The notes: generated from the sequence alone by a model not told the origin. 64,000 nt of DNA from Tubulanus polymorphus (GCF_964204645.1 NC_134027.1:24788485-24852484), one strand, 5' to 3'; shown: positions 50,601 through 54,033, counted from the stretch's first letter. Made by a program: numbers and translations.

Positions 50601-53449
50601 GTCGGCGGTTGGGTATCGGCTGCTGATGTCGAGACCTGCTGCGATGCGACCTGTTTTGACGCAACTTGTGGAGCTGCCACCTGTTTTGGAGCAGCCGGTG
50701 GTGTTGCTACCTTTTTTGACGCAATTGGTGGTGTTGCGACCTGTTTCGGTGGTGCAACTGGTGGCCTCCAATTGTCATCGACTAATTCGTGATTCGAATC
50801 GTCGATGACCAGCATTTCGCAATCGTTAAACTCTGTTTCGAGCTCGACGGAGCGACGCGATGCCGCGTTCGTCGCTCCCGGGTCGCAGGTTTTTTTCGTA
50901 AATGAATCGATCGAATCTCCCGCGCTCTCGACGACCACCGACGAATCGTCCAATAATGTCGACGACGCAATCGGGGTCGCCGACATCGGAGACATGACGG
51001 GATTCGTTTTTTCCACGCTGCGGATTCCTAAACTGGAACGGATGATACGATCGGCGGCGCTCACGTCGGTCAACGGTCGATGATGCTGAACACCATCCGA
51101 CGAATTCCACGCATCCCAAACTTCAGGCGCTGGTCGTAAGTTATTGCGTGTGCATGATTTTCGCTCAGTCGATTTCTTATAGTTTTCAGCGCTCATCACC
51201 GATTCGGCGATATCCATTTTTTCATTTCGATTCTCCACCGATTCATTCACGGATTCAACCATCTTGAAATCTTTGCCAATTCTGTCCACTCTCCTTGGTT
51301 TGTCGACTGATCTTGATTCATCGACTGATCTTGATTCAATGGCTGATCTCGATTCATTGACTGATCTTGACTCATTGACTGATTTTGATTCATCGACTGA
51401 TCTCGATTCATCGACTGGTCTTGATTCATTCATTGAGCTTGATTCATTAACTGGTCTTGTTTCGTTCATTGATCTTGATTCATTGACTTGTCCCAAACCA
51501 TCGACTGATCTCGAATAATTGACCTGTCCTGATTCATTGAATGATCTTGATTTATCGACTGATCTCAATTCATTGACTGATCTTGATTCATCAACTGGTC
51601 TCGATTCATTGACTGATCTTGATTCATCAACTGGTTTTGATTCATGGACTCGATTTGATTCATCGACTGGTCTCGATTCATCTACGGCTTCATTTTCCTG
51701 TTGTTTGCTGAAATCATCTGCAGTTTTCGAATTTGATTCACCGACGAATTTCATCGGCTGAATCTGCGAACCGGCCGTTACGTTTGAATCATTGCTTACA
51801 ACCGACGATATCGACTGACTCTCTGTAGTGTAGTTCGTTTCCTTCGAATAATTCGAATCCGTTCGTTGTATTTTCGGCGTAGATTTCTGATCGTTCCTAT
51901 CGTCGTCATCATCGTCTTCTCCATCTTCGTTTTCATCCTCGCTTGAATCATCGCTCGAATCTAAAATTGGGACGAACAAAAACCAGATTTGAAACGGAGA
52001 ATTTCAACGAATAAAATCTACACGAGCCGCGACAACATGCACAGCCACGCATTGCTTATAGACCACGCAAATCCAGAATTATGAAGACGTCCTTTGCTCT
52101 ATATCAGGGTTCATCGTTCCCATGACCAATTTCATTTAAAGACTTGCAAGGATGTACAGTAAGTCGTGAGCTAGCGTACATCGACACATTCGAGCAACTT
52201 CATTGATGTACACTAGGCTTTAAAAGGTGAACAGAAAGTTGACGCCTCACTCAGTGGGGTCGGTTCCATATTCAGGGCTTAGACTTAAGACCGTTCAAAG
52301 AACAACTTAATTCTATAGCCAATCTTAAAACTTAAGACCAGTCTTTAGATTTACGACCAAATTTGGTCTTAAGTCTCGACTATGGAACCGGCCCCAGAAT
52401 ATGAAGTGGAAGGCCGATGCGCAACAATAACATTTTGCTGACCAGTGATTACATGGTGTTACACATTCTTTCTAATGTCAACCCCTAGAACTCCAACTCC
52501 CAATGTTAGCTTATTGATATTTTAGCAGATTTCTTCGTTTTTCAAAATTACTCGCCATAGAATCATATAATCCTACGCGTCGAATGATTTTATTCGCAAT
52601 AGATTCTCGTGTTCATACCTCCATATCCCGGCAACTCGGCTTTAAACAGTATCAACATGTTCAAACATTTTTCTAACGTCTGCATGACGTCGCCGTACTT
52701 GTGAAGGAATTTCGAGCGATCTTGTACGGACAGGAGTCCGTCAGCCGCTTCTTCAGCCTGAAATAAACAAAATATAAAGCGTTCCTCTATAGAGGGAGAG
52801 TCATCTCATATCTGAGACTTACACTAACTTGCGCGCTTCACAGGGATTCAAAGCTGATGACATCGCGTGACTATGCCACATTCCCCCTAACTGGGATCTG
52901 AACATTCATTTTGAATCCCCGAGAAAAATATCAAAATAACTGACATGATTTCTAGTAATCTCAGGCATTCTCAGAGCATGAATTTTGTGGAATTAAAGCC
53001 TGTTCGGATATGGGTATATTTTTGAGACCCCCCCAAAGAAATCATGGAAAATAAGCAATCATTTTTATTACTGTAACCGCTAACACTAGGCAACAGTGAA
53101 ATGCCACCAATCATCAACAATAATGGTAACATGAATGAAGGTTTTACGAATATTCCGCGATCTTAGAAATTCATGGAAAAGAAGCAACTGTAAAGAGTAA
53201 AATCATCTGCTTGTTGGGATTTTCTATAGGTTCAGAATAGTTTTGCCCGTGTCCTGTGGCATGGTTGACGTGTTCTGTATCCACCCCTGTCCACTTAAGC
53301 TAAGAAGTGTCGCATTAAGCCAGCGATTACTTACATCGGACGTGATGTTATCCATAACATTCTGAATGGCATTTTTCTCTTCTCGGATGTTTTTGATTTT
53401 GTCCTGAACTCGTTGCCGGCAATCCAAAACTAATTTCTTCTTCGACGAC
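11447..53449 (-). CDS. Multi-Tudor protein with CCCH zinc finger (gene level, 5' end missing)
   Basis: Fourteen exons with consensus GT-AG sites and compatible phases join into 1522 codons plus stop. In order: a Lys/Glu-rich helical segment (residues 1-85), a long acidic and Ser-rich linker (86-590), extended Tudor 1 (about 595-800), a Ser/Asn linker (820-925), extended Tudor 2 (about 945-1170), a CCCH finger (C1220-x8-C1229-x5-C1235-x3-H1239), extended Tudor 3 (about 1265-1490) and a tail with five alanines. Each Tudor core keeps the [FL]YVD[YF]GN strand and a preceding F/W-Y-R-A, consistent with an intact aromatic cage for symmetric dimethyl-arginine. Such proteins scaffold Piwi-piRNA particles in germline nuage; that role is inferred from the family. 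The helical N-terminus could follow a RING/B-box as in RNF17/Qin, but no RING was found. I cannot name the ortholog. The first visible exon starts in mid-codon, so upstream exons must exist. Confidence 0.85.
11734..11865. mobile_element. piggyBac-like MITE (pB), deleted copy
   Basis: Left end TTAACCGTTTCAGTGC and right end GCACTGAAAGCG match the pB family TIR, but only about 130 bp remain. It lies in the last intron of the Tudor gene. The right TTAA is lost. Confidence 0.65.
11868..12256. repeat. satA tandem array 1 (MITE-A interior)
   Basis: About eight copies of a 47-49 bp unit including TTAGATTGGCTATAGAAC and GAGCTTAGACTGGTCTTAAG. The same words occur once in the interior of MITE-A (1343-1484). 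It fills most of the last intron. Confidence 0.85.
12290..12346 (-). CDS. Tudor gene, visible exon 13 (57 bp)
   Basis: Acceptor at TCGAAAG, donor GTAAGA, phase 2 in and phase 2 out. It encodes KWFQKATDGKNMFLQVRD, the SN-like strand that follows the Tudor core (compare KFEALTGYNDCLLMQL in Tudor 2). The acceptor has a weak pyrimidine tract. A CAG 19 bp further in is an alternative but breaks the phase. Confidence 0.7.
12680..12834 (-). CDS. Tudor gene, visible exon 12 (Tudor 3 core, second half)
   Basis: Acceptor TTATGATTGCAG, donor GTACGT, phase 0 in and phase 2 out. It encodes VFYVDYGNQETLDESSIRRI then LHLPFQAVECFLYAVEP. The open frame runs on past the donor to 12586, but the continuation has no Tudor character. 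The chosen donor joins in frame to the next exon and restores the expected W-x-x-E...W-F helix. Confidence 0.8.
12835..13452. other. Tudor gene intron, nothing recognised
   Basis: AT-rich intron between visible exons 12 and 11. Two overlapping short frames at 13015-13264 on opposite strands have no domain. Confidence 0.5.
13453..13597 (-). CDS. Tudor gene, visible exon 11 (Tudor 3 core, first half)
   Basis: Acceptor CTGTTTTTCAG, donor GTAAAG, phase 2 in and phase 0 out. It encodes FADGEIVAAQYSQNGCWYRA then KVIDSDLDSELVT, the first half of the Tudor barrel with the W-Y-R-A cage motif. Confidence 0.88.
13655..13970. repeat. Degenerate minisatellite, AAAAGTCAGCACTTTT unit
   Basis: About ten imperfect copies of a 26-32 bp unit carrying AAGTCAGCACTTTTT, near-palindromic (AAAGT...ACTTT). 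Intron between visible exons 11 and 10. Confidence 0.8.
14600..15260. repeat. About 110-bp tandem repeat
   Basis: Five to six copies of a unit containing GTGTGCTGATAAAATGTCTA, ATGTCTGGTGTTTGTAGTTC and CTCAGGTGAAGCACTGAA. Divergence rises toward the left end. Same intron as the previous array. Confidence 0.85.
15938..15998 (-). CDS. Tudor gene, visible exon 10 (microexon-size)
   Basis: 61 bp, acceptor with a long poly-T tract ending CAG, donor GTAAAC, phase 1 in and phase 2 out. It encodes EGYAGSYTEYETLPLLNEQL, the helix that precedes the Tudor core (compare ELNKYY in Tudor 2). It is supported by phase and splice sites rather than by length. Confidence 0.75.
16195..16640. repeat. satB minisatellite, array 2
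   Basis: About eleven copies of a 38-41 bp unit with GATCCAGTTCCACAGTTGTG and TTTAATTTGACTCTG. Opposite orientation to arrays 1 and 4. Intron between visible exons 10 and 9. Confidence 0.9.
17150..17560. repeat. satB minisatellite, array 3
   Basis: About ten copies of the satB unit, same orientation as array 2, running directly into the next array. Confidence 0.9.
17561..17941. repeat. 38-bp minisatellite ending at a splice donor
   Basis: About ten near-identical copies of a 38-bp unit (TTTATTTCACTGTGGAGCCA then GTTCCCGAGTTGCGAGGG), probably a satB derivative because it keeps the GTGG-CCAGTT phrase and spacing. On the minus strand the last copy begins at +5 of the intron after visible exon 9. 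The open frames across it in three phases are artefacts. Confidence 0.9.
17943..18125 (-). CDS. Tudor gene, visible exon 9 (start of Tudor 3)
   Basis: Acceptor CTATTTTTAG, donor GTGAGTG, phase 1 in and phase 1 out. It encodes SWIVAQLTAIYHPGRFYVIF, the opening strands of an extended Tudor domain, with a P-x-R-F-Y-V motif. The splice donor touches a minisatellite: from base +5 of the intron the sequence is the repeat unit GTGAAATAAA. Confidence 0.85.
18285..18355. repeat. 24-bp triplicate
   Basis: Three copies of GATCCATTTGAAAGACACTG plus CACC. Confidence 0.9.
18440..18690. repeat. sat44 minisatellite, array 1
   Basis: Units of about 38-46 bp with GTGCTAAGCTATTGAGA, CCAGCTATC and CTGTCAGGTTGGGACCTAGG. 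Its reverse complement matches the array at 21030-21460, so the two form a large inverted pair about 2.4 kb apart. Confidence 0.8.
18818..18970. mobile_element. satB-ancestor MITE and adjoining tRNA-like fragment
   Basis: 18820-18903 has terminal inverted repeats ATCCACAGTTGTGAGTT and AACTGAGGAACTGGAT, the ends repeated in satB. Next to it, on the minus strand (about 18968-18908), GTGAGTGGTTGGAGCATTTG and GGTTCGAACCC fit the A- and B-box of a tRNA-derived SINE head. Confidence 0.5.
19752..19845 (+). ncRNA. Long RNA hairpin candidate
   Basis: Arms 19757-19794 and 19803-19840 are 38 nt each around an 8-nt loop. On the plus strand 37 of 38 positions can pair, counting five G-U pairs, and about five more pairs extend the base outward. 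The outer arm (TGATAATGATGTCACTGG) resembles the end of the repeat at 26630 (TGATAATGATGTCATTGG), so it may be a tiny MITE rather than a miRNA precursor. Confidence 0.35.
20420..20718. mobile_element. pB MITE, copy 2
   Basis: About 299 bp. The left TTAAACCTTTTAGTG and right CAGCACTGAAAGGGTTTTA are degraded pB ends; the interior TCTACACCGCAGTGCTGCGT and CACCTGTCAAACATAGTGAA are shared with the other copies. Confidence 0.8.
21030..21460. repeat. sat44 minisatellite, array 2
   Basis: About ten copies of a 44-bp unit, CCTGACAGGGATAGCTGACT then GCCCTAGTTCCTAATAGC. Inverted relative to 18440-18690. Confidence 0.92.
21830..22180. repeat. Dimeric GAAACATGTTTC-rich repeat
   Basis: Two diverged copies of about 150 bp, each with AGAGACATGTTTC- or GAAACATGTTTC-like palindromes, then GAGAAACAAGAAACATGG or GCGAGAAACATGG and AAGACGTTTCC/AACGTCTCC. 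Open frames of 80-170 codons on both strands are by-products of the repeat. Confidence 0.6.
22919..22960. mobile_element. MITE-B end fragment with hairpin
   Basis: CATCCTCGCTTGCCAGGG is the MITE-B left end. It then folds back: GCCAGGGTTTG and its complement form an 11-bp stem. Confidence 0.55.
23504..23793. mobile_element. pB MITE, copy 3 (best preserved)
   Basis: 290 bp bounded by TTAA on both sides, with perfect ends TTAACCCTTTCAGTGC and GCACTGAAAGGGTTAA. TTAA target and CCC-initial ends are the hallmark of piggyBac transposition. The interior has short palindromes such as ACACTGCAGTGCAGTGT. Non-coding. Confidence 0.9.
23995..24240. mobile_element. MITE-C, copy 1
   Basis: Carries GAATTGCAACTGGTTCCGGA, GACTCACTTTC and TTTAAGCATTGTTTAG, shared with 29395-29600, 29890-30130 and 37035-37190. 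The ends (GGCCCGTGC / GGGCC-type) are short and diverged. Confidence 0.55.
24709..24975. mobile_element. MITE-D, diverged copy
   Basis: Starts GGTGGCCACTTTTATAGGAC and ends GATTTCCAGATAAGTGTCC; the interior (ACTATTCCCTGACATGCGC, GACTTTCCC-like words) matches the copy at 34439-34686. Confidence 0.7.
25011..25305. mobile_element. pB MITE, copy 4
   Basis: 295 bp between TTAA at 25011-25014 and 25302-25305; ends CCCTTTCTGTGCG and TCAGCACAAAAAGGG; opposite orientation to copy 3. Confidence 0.88.
25331..25808. repeat. Direct repeats around a foldback, next to the CCCH exon
   Basis: GACCCATTGGGCGAAGGACC followed by GATTAGCCGGGTTCATAT occurs at 25331-25385 and 25744-25805. Between them a 38-bp inverted repeat (25613-25650 and 25699-25737, centred on GAACATTGTTACCATGCCTA) forms a hairpin. 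The block lies just downstream of the donor of the CCCH exon. Confidence 0.7.
25841..25939 (-). CDS. Tudor gene, visible exon 8 (CCCH zinc finger)
   Basis: Acceptor ATATTTTTAG, donor GTAAAA, phase 1 in and phase 1 out. It encodes a complete CCCH finger, VCKFYNTRSGCWKGERCIYE then H: C-x8-C-x5-C-x3-H, with the usual aromatic and Gly positions (KFY, G before the second C, KG before the third). CCCH fingers of this spacing commonly bind RNA. It sits alone between two very large introns (21 kb upstream, 7.7 kb downstream). Confidence 0.88.
26010..26030. repeat. GA microsatellite
   Basis: Ten GA dinucleotides. Confidence 0.95.
26125..26541. repeat. satA tandem array 2
   Basis: About nine copies of the 47-bp satA unit; pairs of units recur as a higher-order block (26190-26230 and 26380-26420 share a truncated unit, AGAAAATAAGCTCACACTGG). 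Confidence 0.85.
27170..27660. repeat. satA remnant followed by 26-bp minisatellite
   Basis: 27170-27285 holds two satA units. It passes without a gap into about fourteen copies of GTCAGTAAGTCCATCAGTCT plus ACCTGG. The junction word GACTGATCTGCGTCAGTAAG suggests that the second array nucleated at the end of the first. Confidence 0.9.
27868..28245 (+). other. Unsupported open frame, 125 codons
   Basis: Starts at an ATG and contains one hydrophobic stretch (SVPLLVSLFTVGFVCFLFAP) followed by a Pro/Lys-rich region. No family is recognised, no splice sites fit, and it lies between minisatellites inside the 21-kb intron of the Tudor gene on the opposite strand. Listed because a membrane-anchored microprotein cannot be excluded. 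Confidence 0.12.
28360..28975. repeat. 27-bp minisatellite
   Basis: About twenty copies of GGATGGAAAGGGTTAAAGGA plus GCGTGTA, degenerating at both ends. Units of 25-28 bp. Confidence 0.9.
29395..30130. mobile_element. Two MITE-C copies in inverted orientation
   Basis: 29395-29600 and 29890-30130 share, in opposite orientation, the MITE-C words (GAACCAGTTGCAATTCACAT versus GAATTACAACTAGTTCCGGA; CACGGGCC ends). A CAC/CACC microsatellite (29729-29754) lies between them. Confidence 0.55.
30131..30774. other. Intronic sequence, nothing recognised
   Basis: Mixed single-copy sequence inside the 21-kb intron; a 64-codon plus-strand frame at 30177-30371 has no domain. Confidence 0.4.
30775..30960 (+). 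mobile_element. tRNA-derived SINE-like element
   Basis: GGATGAGGTGTTTGACTCAC followed about 25 bp later by GTGGGTTGGAATCCC has the order and spacing of A- and B-box promoters. A non-tRNA body follows, with the small hairpin CGACGAAGGTCG. No tail or second copy was found in the window. Confidence 0.4.
31269..31298. repeat. TC microsatellite
   Basis: TCTCTCTCTCTCTCTC run with one interruption. No gene is seen from 30961 to 31687. Confidence 0.9.
31688..31800 (-). mobile_element. Non-LTR retroelement 3' tail
   Basis: On the minus strand: TTTATTGTAAACAATCCGAT, then GGAGCAATAAAGTTTATTG, then a TATTG pentanucleotide tail. A tail-end polyadenylation word plus a simple repeat is typical of CR1/RTE-type LINEs or their SINEs. 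A diverged copy is at 7139-7232. Confidence 0.55.
31801..32899. other. Intronic sequence, nothing recognised
   Basis: Single-copy DNA inside the 21-kb intron. Short frames at 32560-32939 have no domain. Confidence 0.45.
32900..33049. mobile_element. satB-ancestor MITE
   Basis: Ends CCAGTTCCACAGTTGCGAG and AACCGTGGAACTGG are inverted repeats. The interior is rich in GAGTTAACTCAGAGTTAAA, present here as a 1.5-fold tandem. These ends are the satB unit. Confidence 0.65.
33661..33889. mobile_element. MITE-G, intact copy (229 bp)
   Basis: Inverted ends of about 28 bp: AGGCTTAACAAAAATGATAC then CTTGTTTCTC on the left; GAGAAACAAGGTATCGATTT then TTTCAGCCT on the right. Relatives at about 955 and 9119. 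Non-coding. Confidence 0.75.
34301..34686. mobile_element. MITE-D, partial plus complete copy
   Basis: 34439-34686 is complete: inverted ends GGGTGGCCACTT and its complement, 248 bp. Directly upstream, 34301-34430 repeats only the left half (GGGTGGCCACATTTATTTGA), as if a tandem or an abortive copy. Confidence 0.75.
34687..35394. other. Intronic sequence, nothing recognised
   Basis: AAGCGAGGATG near 35125 matches a MITE-B end but without a partner. Other sequence is unremarkable. Confidence 0.4.
35395..35725. repeat. 31-bp minisatellite
   Basis: About ten copies of GGGCCGTTTATTGACAGGGT plus TCTCTATTGCA. Left units are variant (TTACTGACTGGGTTCTC). Confidence 0.92.
35726..36599. other. Intronic sequence, nothing recognised
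   Basis: AT-rich single-copy DNA. A run of G at about 36423-36435 is the only feature noticed. Confidence 0.45.
36600..36850. repeat. 34-bp minisatellite
   Basis: About seven copies of CCTGACTATTACTCCTCAAG plus CCGCCCGTATCCAC. Confidence 0.92.
36862..36915 (-). mobile_element. tRNA-like SINE head fragment
   Basis: On the minus strand GTTGGGTTCGAATCCCACTA is a good B-box, preceded by GAGGACTTAGATGTCTAG, an A-box-like stretch. It lacks a paired acceptor stem. Confidence 0.35.
37035..37190. mobile_element. MITE-C, copy 4
   Basis: Contains TGCTTAAACAAAGCGAAGTG and TCCGGAACCGGTTGCAATTC, in the reverse orientation to copy 1. Confidence 0.5.
37757..37830 (-). mobile_element. SINE 3' body and tail
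   Basis: On the minus strand, AATCCAATAGGGTTAGTCTT, then AAGATCCAAACGACGTAAA, then a CAAA tetranucleotide tail. The same body follows a tRNA-like head at 54034-54242, so this is a 5'-truncated copy. Confidence 0.7.
37831..38469. other. Intronic sequence, nothing recognised
   Basis: Single-copy, AT-rich. No exon-like frame with splice sites. Confidence 0.45.
38470..38960. repeat. About 172-bp tandem triplicate
   Basis: Three copies start near 38479, 38652 and 38822 at GTATGGACTCGGTAAAATGA. Each contains ATGAATAAAAAGAGAGG, GGGTTTTAATCTTA and TTTCAATATATACAATGACC. Confidence 0.9.
39370..39800. repeat. Degenerate GGAGCTATCC minisatellite
   Basis: About fifteen diverged units of 26-32 bp with GGAGCTATCCCC and CTTTC. 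Located just downstream of the nested GPCR stop codon (GPCR on the minus strand). Confidence 0.8.
40000..41871 (-). CDS. Orphan class A GPCR, single exon, nested in Tudor gene intron
   Basis: 623 codons, ATG at 41871, stop at 40000. A 150-residue N-terminus is Ser/Thr-rich, with many N-x-[ST] sites and an internal repeat (TPSTLVGYFQNSTSS / TPSTLTGYFPNLTSS). Seven hydrophobic segments follow at about 154-180, 192-216, 229-259, 271-294, 330-352, 385-410 and 425-447. D202 in TM2, C229 before TM3 and C322 in loop 2 fit class A. The DRY motif reads D253-C-F. TM6 has F-Y-L-P instead of C-W-x-P. TM7 has N441-A-A-M-H in place of NPxxY. The loop-2 phrase FPTAYRAYIDKK loosely recalls lipid and cannabinoid-type receptors; the ligand is unknown. 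The tail is 170 residues and Ser-rich. It is CpG-rich, lacks introns, and lies in the 21-kb Tudor intron on the same strand. An antisense frame of 447 codons is a shadow. Confidence 0.88.
   Translation of the reverse strand: MSNHTTGRNSTRSPRDRLELATPSSLNITEYFSADENDDRSSQTWTRTHPQNSTNSTPSTLVGYFQNSTSSTPSTLTGYFPNLTSSTLQQSTSIPSEIVSTIFLNSTLAAENLSLSNFDDVDKSARNSTSLAATSLPLIAATADSPSPFRVNNLDFLALILAVIIGVMVIAANAVILLASKFARAGDKDPTLIYVRSLCVADTVAGFYGVARLPIYASLRAYGANGVNCFLGESLFFTSMIVSSLTLLALSADCFARLVFPTAYRAYIDKKLVAMALVLAWNLAFVVGFVPIMGFNNDVKYPPNYDFVRYGHRWSDMFSLTCRFFDYYPTAYFVVVFAICGAAFVGACLLHVKIHRVSARIRAKLRTTSIVRNMTRHDFGAIVTVVRLTQADMVAVVVFYLPFFVYLFLHCGVCVYADERTSANTYYLFFFAWILSKSLLNAAMHGFRTGQFRRVFSDFFYVTCLGRCIHRDDDDASTSAETSRARTHRGRLASISGSLKDRATAASDRHARQSCSRLPSVSTVNSTLSLDGAQTVVEESPSTAQTDSVDRSRILRPQSILKASSSSAGSVAQKRLKFENDFTSESDVIADHPTLTDTSSRIPHTYAYRNPSIVAIDDEITCL
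41945..42590. repeat. 35-bp minisatellite upstream of the nested GPCR
   Basis: About eighteen copies of GCCAGTGGTATGAAAGTGTA plus ATCCTGTTACTGTTA. It begins about 75 bp upstream of the GPCR ATG, so it lies in its promoter or 5' UTR. A two-unit higher-order block (with GTTACAAGGAGCCACTGC) recurs at about 42035-42075 and 42140-42190. Confidence 0.95.
42690..42736. repeat. CAG/TAG trinucleotide repeat
   Basis: Imperfect CAGCAGCAGTAGCAGCATCA series, about 15 triplets. No frame suggests a coding polyglutamine. Confidence 0.9.
42737..43019. other. Intronic sequence, nothing recognised
   Basis: A 65-codon plus-strand frame has no domain. Confidence 0.4.
43020..43350. repeat. Degenerate AATTACTGTAAATAGT repeat
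   Basis: About six units of 40-60 bp with AATTACTGTAAATAGTTACA and ACCACTGAATTCA. Confidence 0.7.
43351..44379. other. Intronic sequence, nothing certain
   Basis: Single-copy DNA. From about 44050 scattered CAATGACATCATC words foreshadow the 81-bp array that follows. Confidence 0.4.
44380..44880. repeat. 81-bp tandem repeat
   Basis: Five to six near-identical copies of an 81-bp unit (CCCCCAATGACATCATCAAA; TTGTTTGATCTATAGACCGT; GATGCAAGATTCCTCACAAG). 81 is divisible by 3, so open frames of 84-110 codons appear on both strands and are not genes. Confidence 0.95.
45396..45490. mobile_element. MITE-F, short
   Basis: 95 bp with inverted ends CGTGGTTTC and GAAACCACG; the interior GGTTTCATAAACCGG and GTTATCCGTAGGGATAAC is itself palindromic. 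Confidence 0.5.
45491..46379. other. Intronic sequence, nothing recognised
   Basis: Open frames at 45500-45733 and 46245-46433 have no domain or splice context. Confidence 0.4.
46380..46910. repeat. Degenerate minisatellite with higher-order duplication
   Basis: Units of about 20-40 bp (GAACACTTTCCACTACAAAA, TAGGACCATTCTCTACTCAG). A block of about 200 bp (46390-46590) is repeated at 46590-46760. It ends about 35 bp from the donor side of visible exon 7. Confidence 0.8.
46944..47045 (-). CDS. Tudor gene, visible exon 7
   Basis: Acceptor CGTGATTTCAG, donor GTAAGT, phase 1 in and phase 1 out. It encodes 33 complete codons starting ALESWNPMEEEYLSQRNSYH, a W-N-P-M-E-E-E-Y segment of the kind that follows extended Tudor domains. 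A 21-kb intron follows; the next exon (25841-25939) has the phase needed. Confidence 0.8.
47159..47434. mobile_element. pB MITE, copy 5
   Basis: 276 bp bounded by TTAA at 47159-47162 and 47431-47434, ends CCCTTTCAGTGCAG and GACGCACTAAAAGGG. It lies between visible exons 7 and 6. Confidence 0.9.
47497..48859 (-). CDS. Tudor gene, visible exon 6 (end of Tudor 1, linker, complete Tudor 2)
   Basis: A 1363-bp exon with acceptor AAATTTTCAG and donor GTAATT, phase 0 in and phase 1 out. The first 80 residues finish the SN-like part of Tudor 1 (ADVLVQHGLARRAS). A linker repeats the motif SAVNETSP/SAFNETN. Extended Tudor 2 then runs uninterrupted: PSEFYVHL, GFYRAVVEAIDVDRS, VFYVDYGNRETL and a C-terminal INAELVKLGLAKL. 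Tudor 1 and Tudor 3 are split by an intron inside the core, and Tudor 2 is not. Codon use is markedly CpG-rich compared with the flanking introns. Confidence 0.92.
49107..49250. mobile_element. MITE-D fragment joined to satB-ancestor MITE
   Basis: 49107-49155 has GGCACTTTTATTTGACTTTT and ATTCCCTGACATG from MITE-D. 49158-49250 has GAGTTAACTCTGAGTTAAAA and ends CACAACTGTTGAACTGGAGC, the satB-type element. In the intron between visible exons 6 and 5. Confidence 0.55.
49273..49409 (-). CDS. Tudor gene, visible exon 5 (Tudor 1 core, second half)
   Basis: Acceptor TTTTACAG, donor GTAAGTG, phase 1 in and phase 0 out. It encodes EKGQLEADVLYVDFGNSERI followed by SRLRPLESQFASLPCQAF, the YVDFGN strand and the linker helix into the SN-like half of extended Tudor 1. 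Confidence 0.88.
49440..49985. repeat. satB minisatellite, array 4
   Basis: About thirteen copies of AACTGTGGAACTGGATCCAG plus AGTCAAATAAAACCCACAC, same orientation as array 1. It fills nearly the whole intron between visible exons 5 and 4. Confidence 0.92.
50020..50147 (-). CDS. Tudor gene, visible exon 4 (Tudor 1 core, first half)
   Basis: Acceptor TTTTCAG, donor GTAAAT, phase 2 in and phase 1 out. It encodes YHYGKIGAKGGLPFPPKVG and then CFTADNAWYRARVENVVE, the first half of a Tudor barrel with the cage-forming W-Y next to R-A-R-V. The intron after it falls between the two halves of the core, as in Tudor 3. Confidence 0.85.
50310..51960 (-). CDS. Tudor gene, visible exon 3 (acidic/repeat linker, start of Tudor 1)
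   Basis: A 1651-bp exon with acceptor CCAATTTTAG and donor GTACGT, phase 1 in and phase 2 out. It opens with an Asp/Glu run (DSSDDSSEDENEDGEDDDDD). Then, roughly 51264-51761, come many copies of a six-residue repeat of the form S-R-[SP]-V-[DN]-E, an 18-bp coding minisatellite. A Thr/Pro/Ala-rich stretch with a basic PKSRRKKPG motif follows. The last 40 residues (GTLINVKITILHTLSSFW onward) are the first strands of extended Tudor 1. The linker is probably disordered. Confidence 0.85.
52256..52396. mobile_element. MITE-A, copy 2
   Basis: Ends GGGGTCGGTTCCATATTC and, inverted, GGGGCCGGTTCCATAGTC; the interior GACTTAAGACC / GGTCTTAAGTC is palindromic. In the intron between visible exons 3 and 2. 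Confidence 0.75.
52619..52757 (-). CDS. Tudor gene, visible exon 2
   Basis: Acceptor TTTATTTCAG, donor GTATGA. It enters in phase 0 and ends in phase 1. It encodes 46 residues (AEEAADGLLSVQDRSKFL onward) predicted to be helical, ending in a Gly-Tyr-Gly turn. It continues the coiled-coil-like N-terminus of exon 1. Confidence 0.75.
53335..53449 (-). CDS. Tudor gene, visible exon 1 (helical segment)
   Basis: The acceptor TTTATTCGCAG lies at the high-coordinate side and the donor GTAAGT follows at 53334-53329. It enters with one base of a split codon and ends in phase 0. It encodes 38 residues starting SSKKKLVLDCRQ, charged and heptad-like, so probably a coiled coil. A preceding exon ending in phase 2 is required; none was identified up to 64000. 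Confidence 0.75.
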
Positions 53450-53568
53450 CTGCGAATAAACATGACGGGATAAGGGTTACAACGATGATGAAGTAAATTT
53501 TCGTCCGGTGGAGGGCGACGCTTGTCTCCTAGTAATGATGGCTTTTCATTTTAGCACAGGCATAAGAA

Positions 53569-53860
53569 TTAACCCTTTAAGTGCTGACTAATTAATACCC
53601 TATAGTGCTGGAGATAATTTGAAATTTAAAAAAAAATTCCACCCTAGTGTGTTGAATATCGGGAATACCACTGTAGAGCATCTACACCGCAGTGCGGTGT
53701 ATCGTTAGTTACTAGTATTTCACTATGTTTGACAGGTGGTGCCATTTTTCAAGAGAGATAATTACTAATTACTAATTACATCAATGCAGTGCGGTGTACT
53801 AGCAAAATCTATCACTAATTTATACACCGCACTGCGATGTAGATGCACTGAAAGGGTTAA
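53569..53860. mobile_element. pB MITE, copy 6
   Basis: 292 bp between TTAA at 53569-53572 and 53857-53860, ends CCCTTTAAGTGCTG and GATGCACTGAAAGGG. Same orientation as copy 3, just upstream of visible exon 1 of the Tudor gene. Confidence 0.9.
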
Positions 53861-54033
53861 CAGGGTTCATATTCATAGAAACTACGGTTAAAGCTGGAAT
53901 TGAACATACTGAGAAAACCCACTTTCAGCTGGTCCTTCTATGAAATAATCACTTGATTCCTACAAAACACTTAACGCCTTGATACTTAATACCAGCTATC
54001 CCACCAGATGGCGTGACGAGCACTGAGTTTCCA

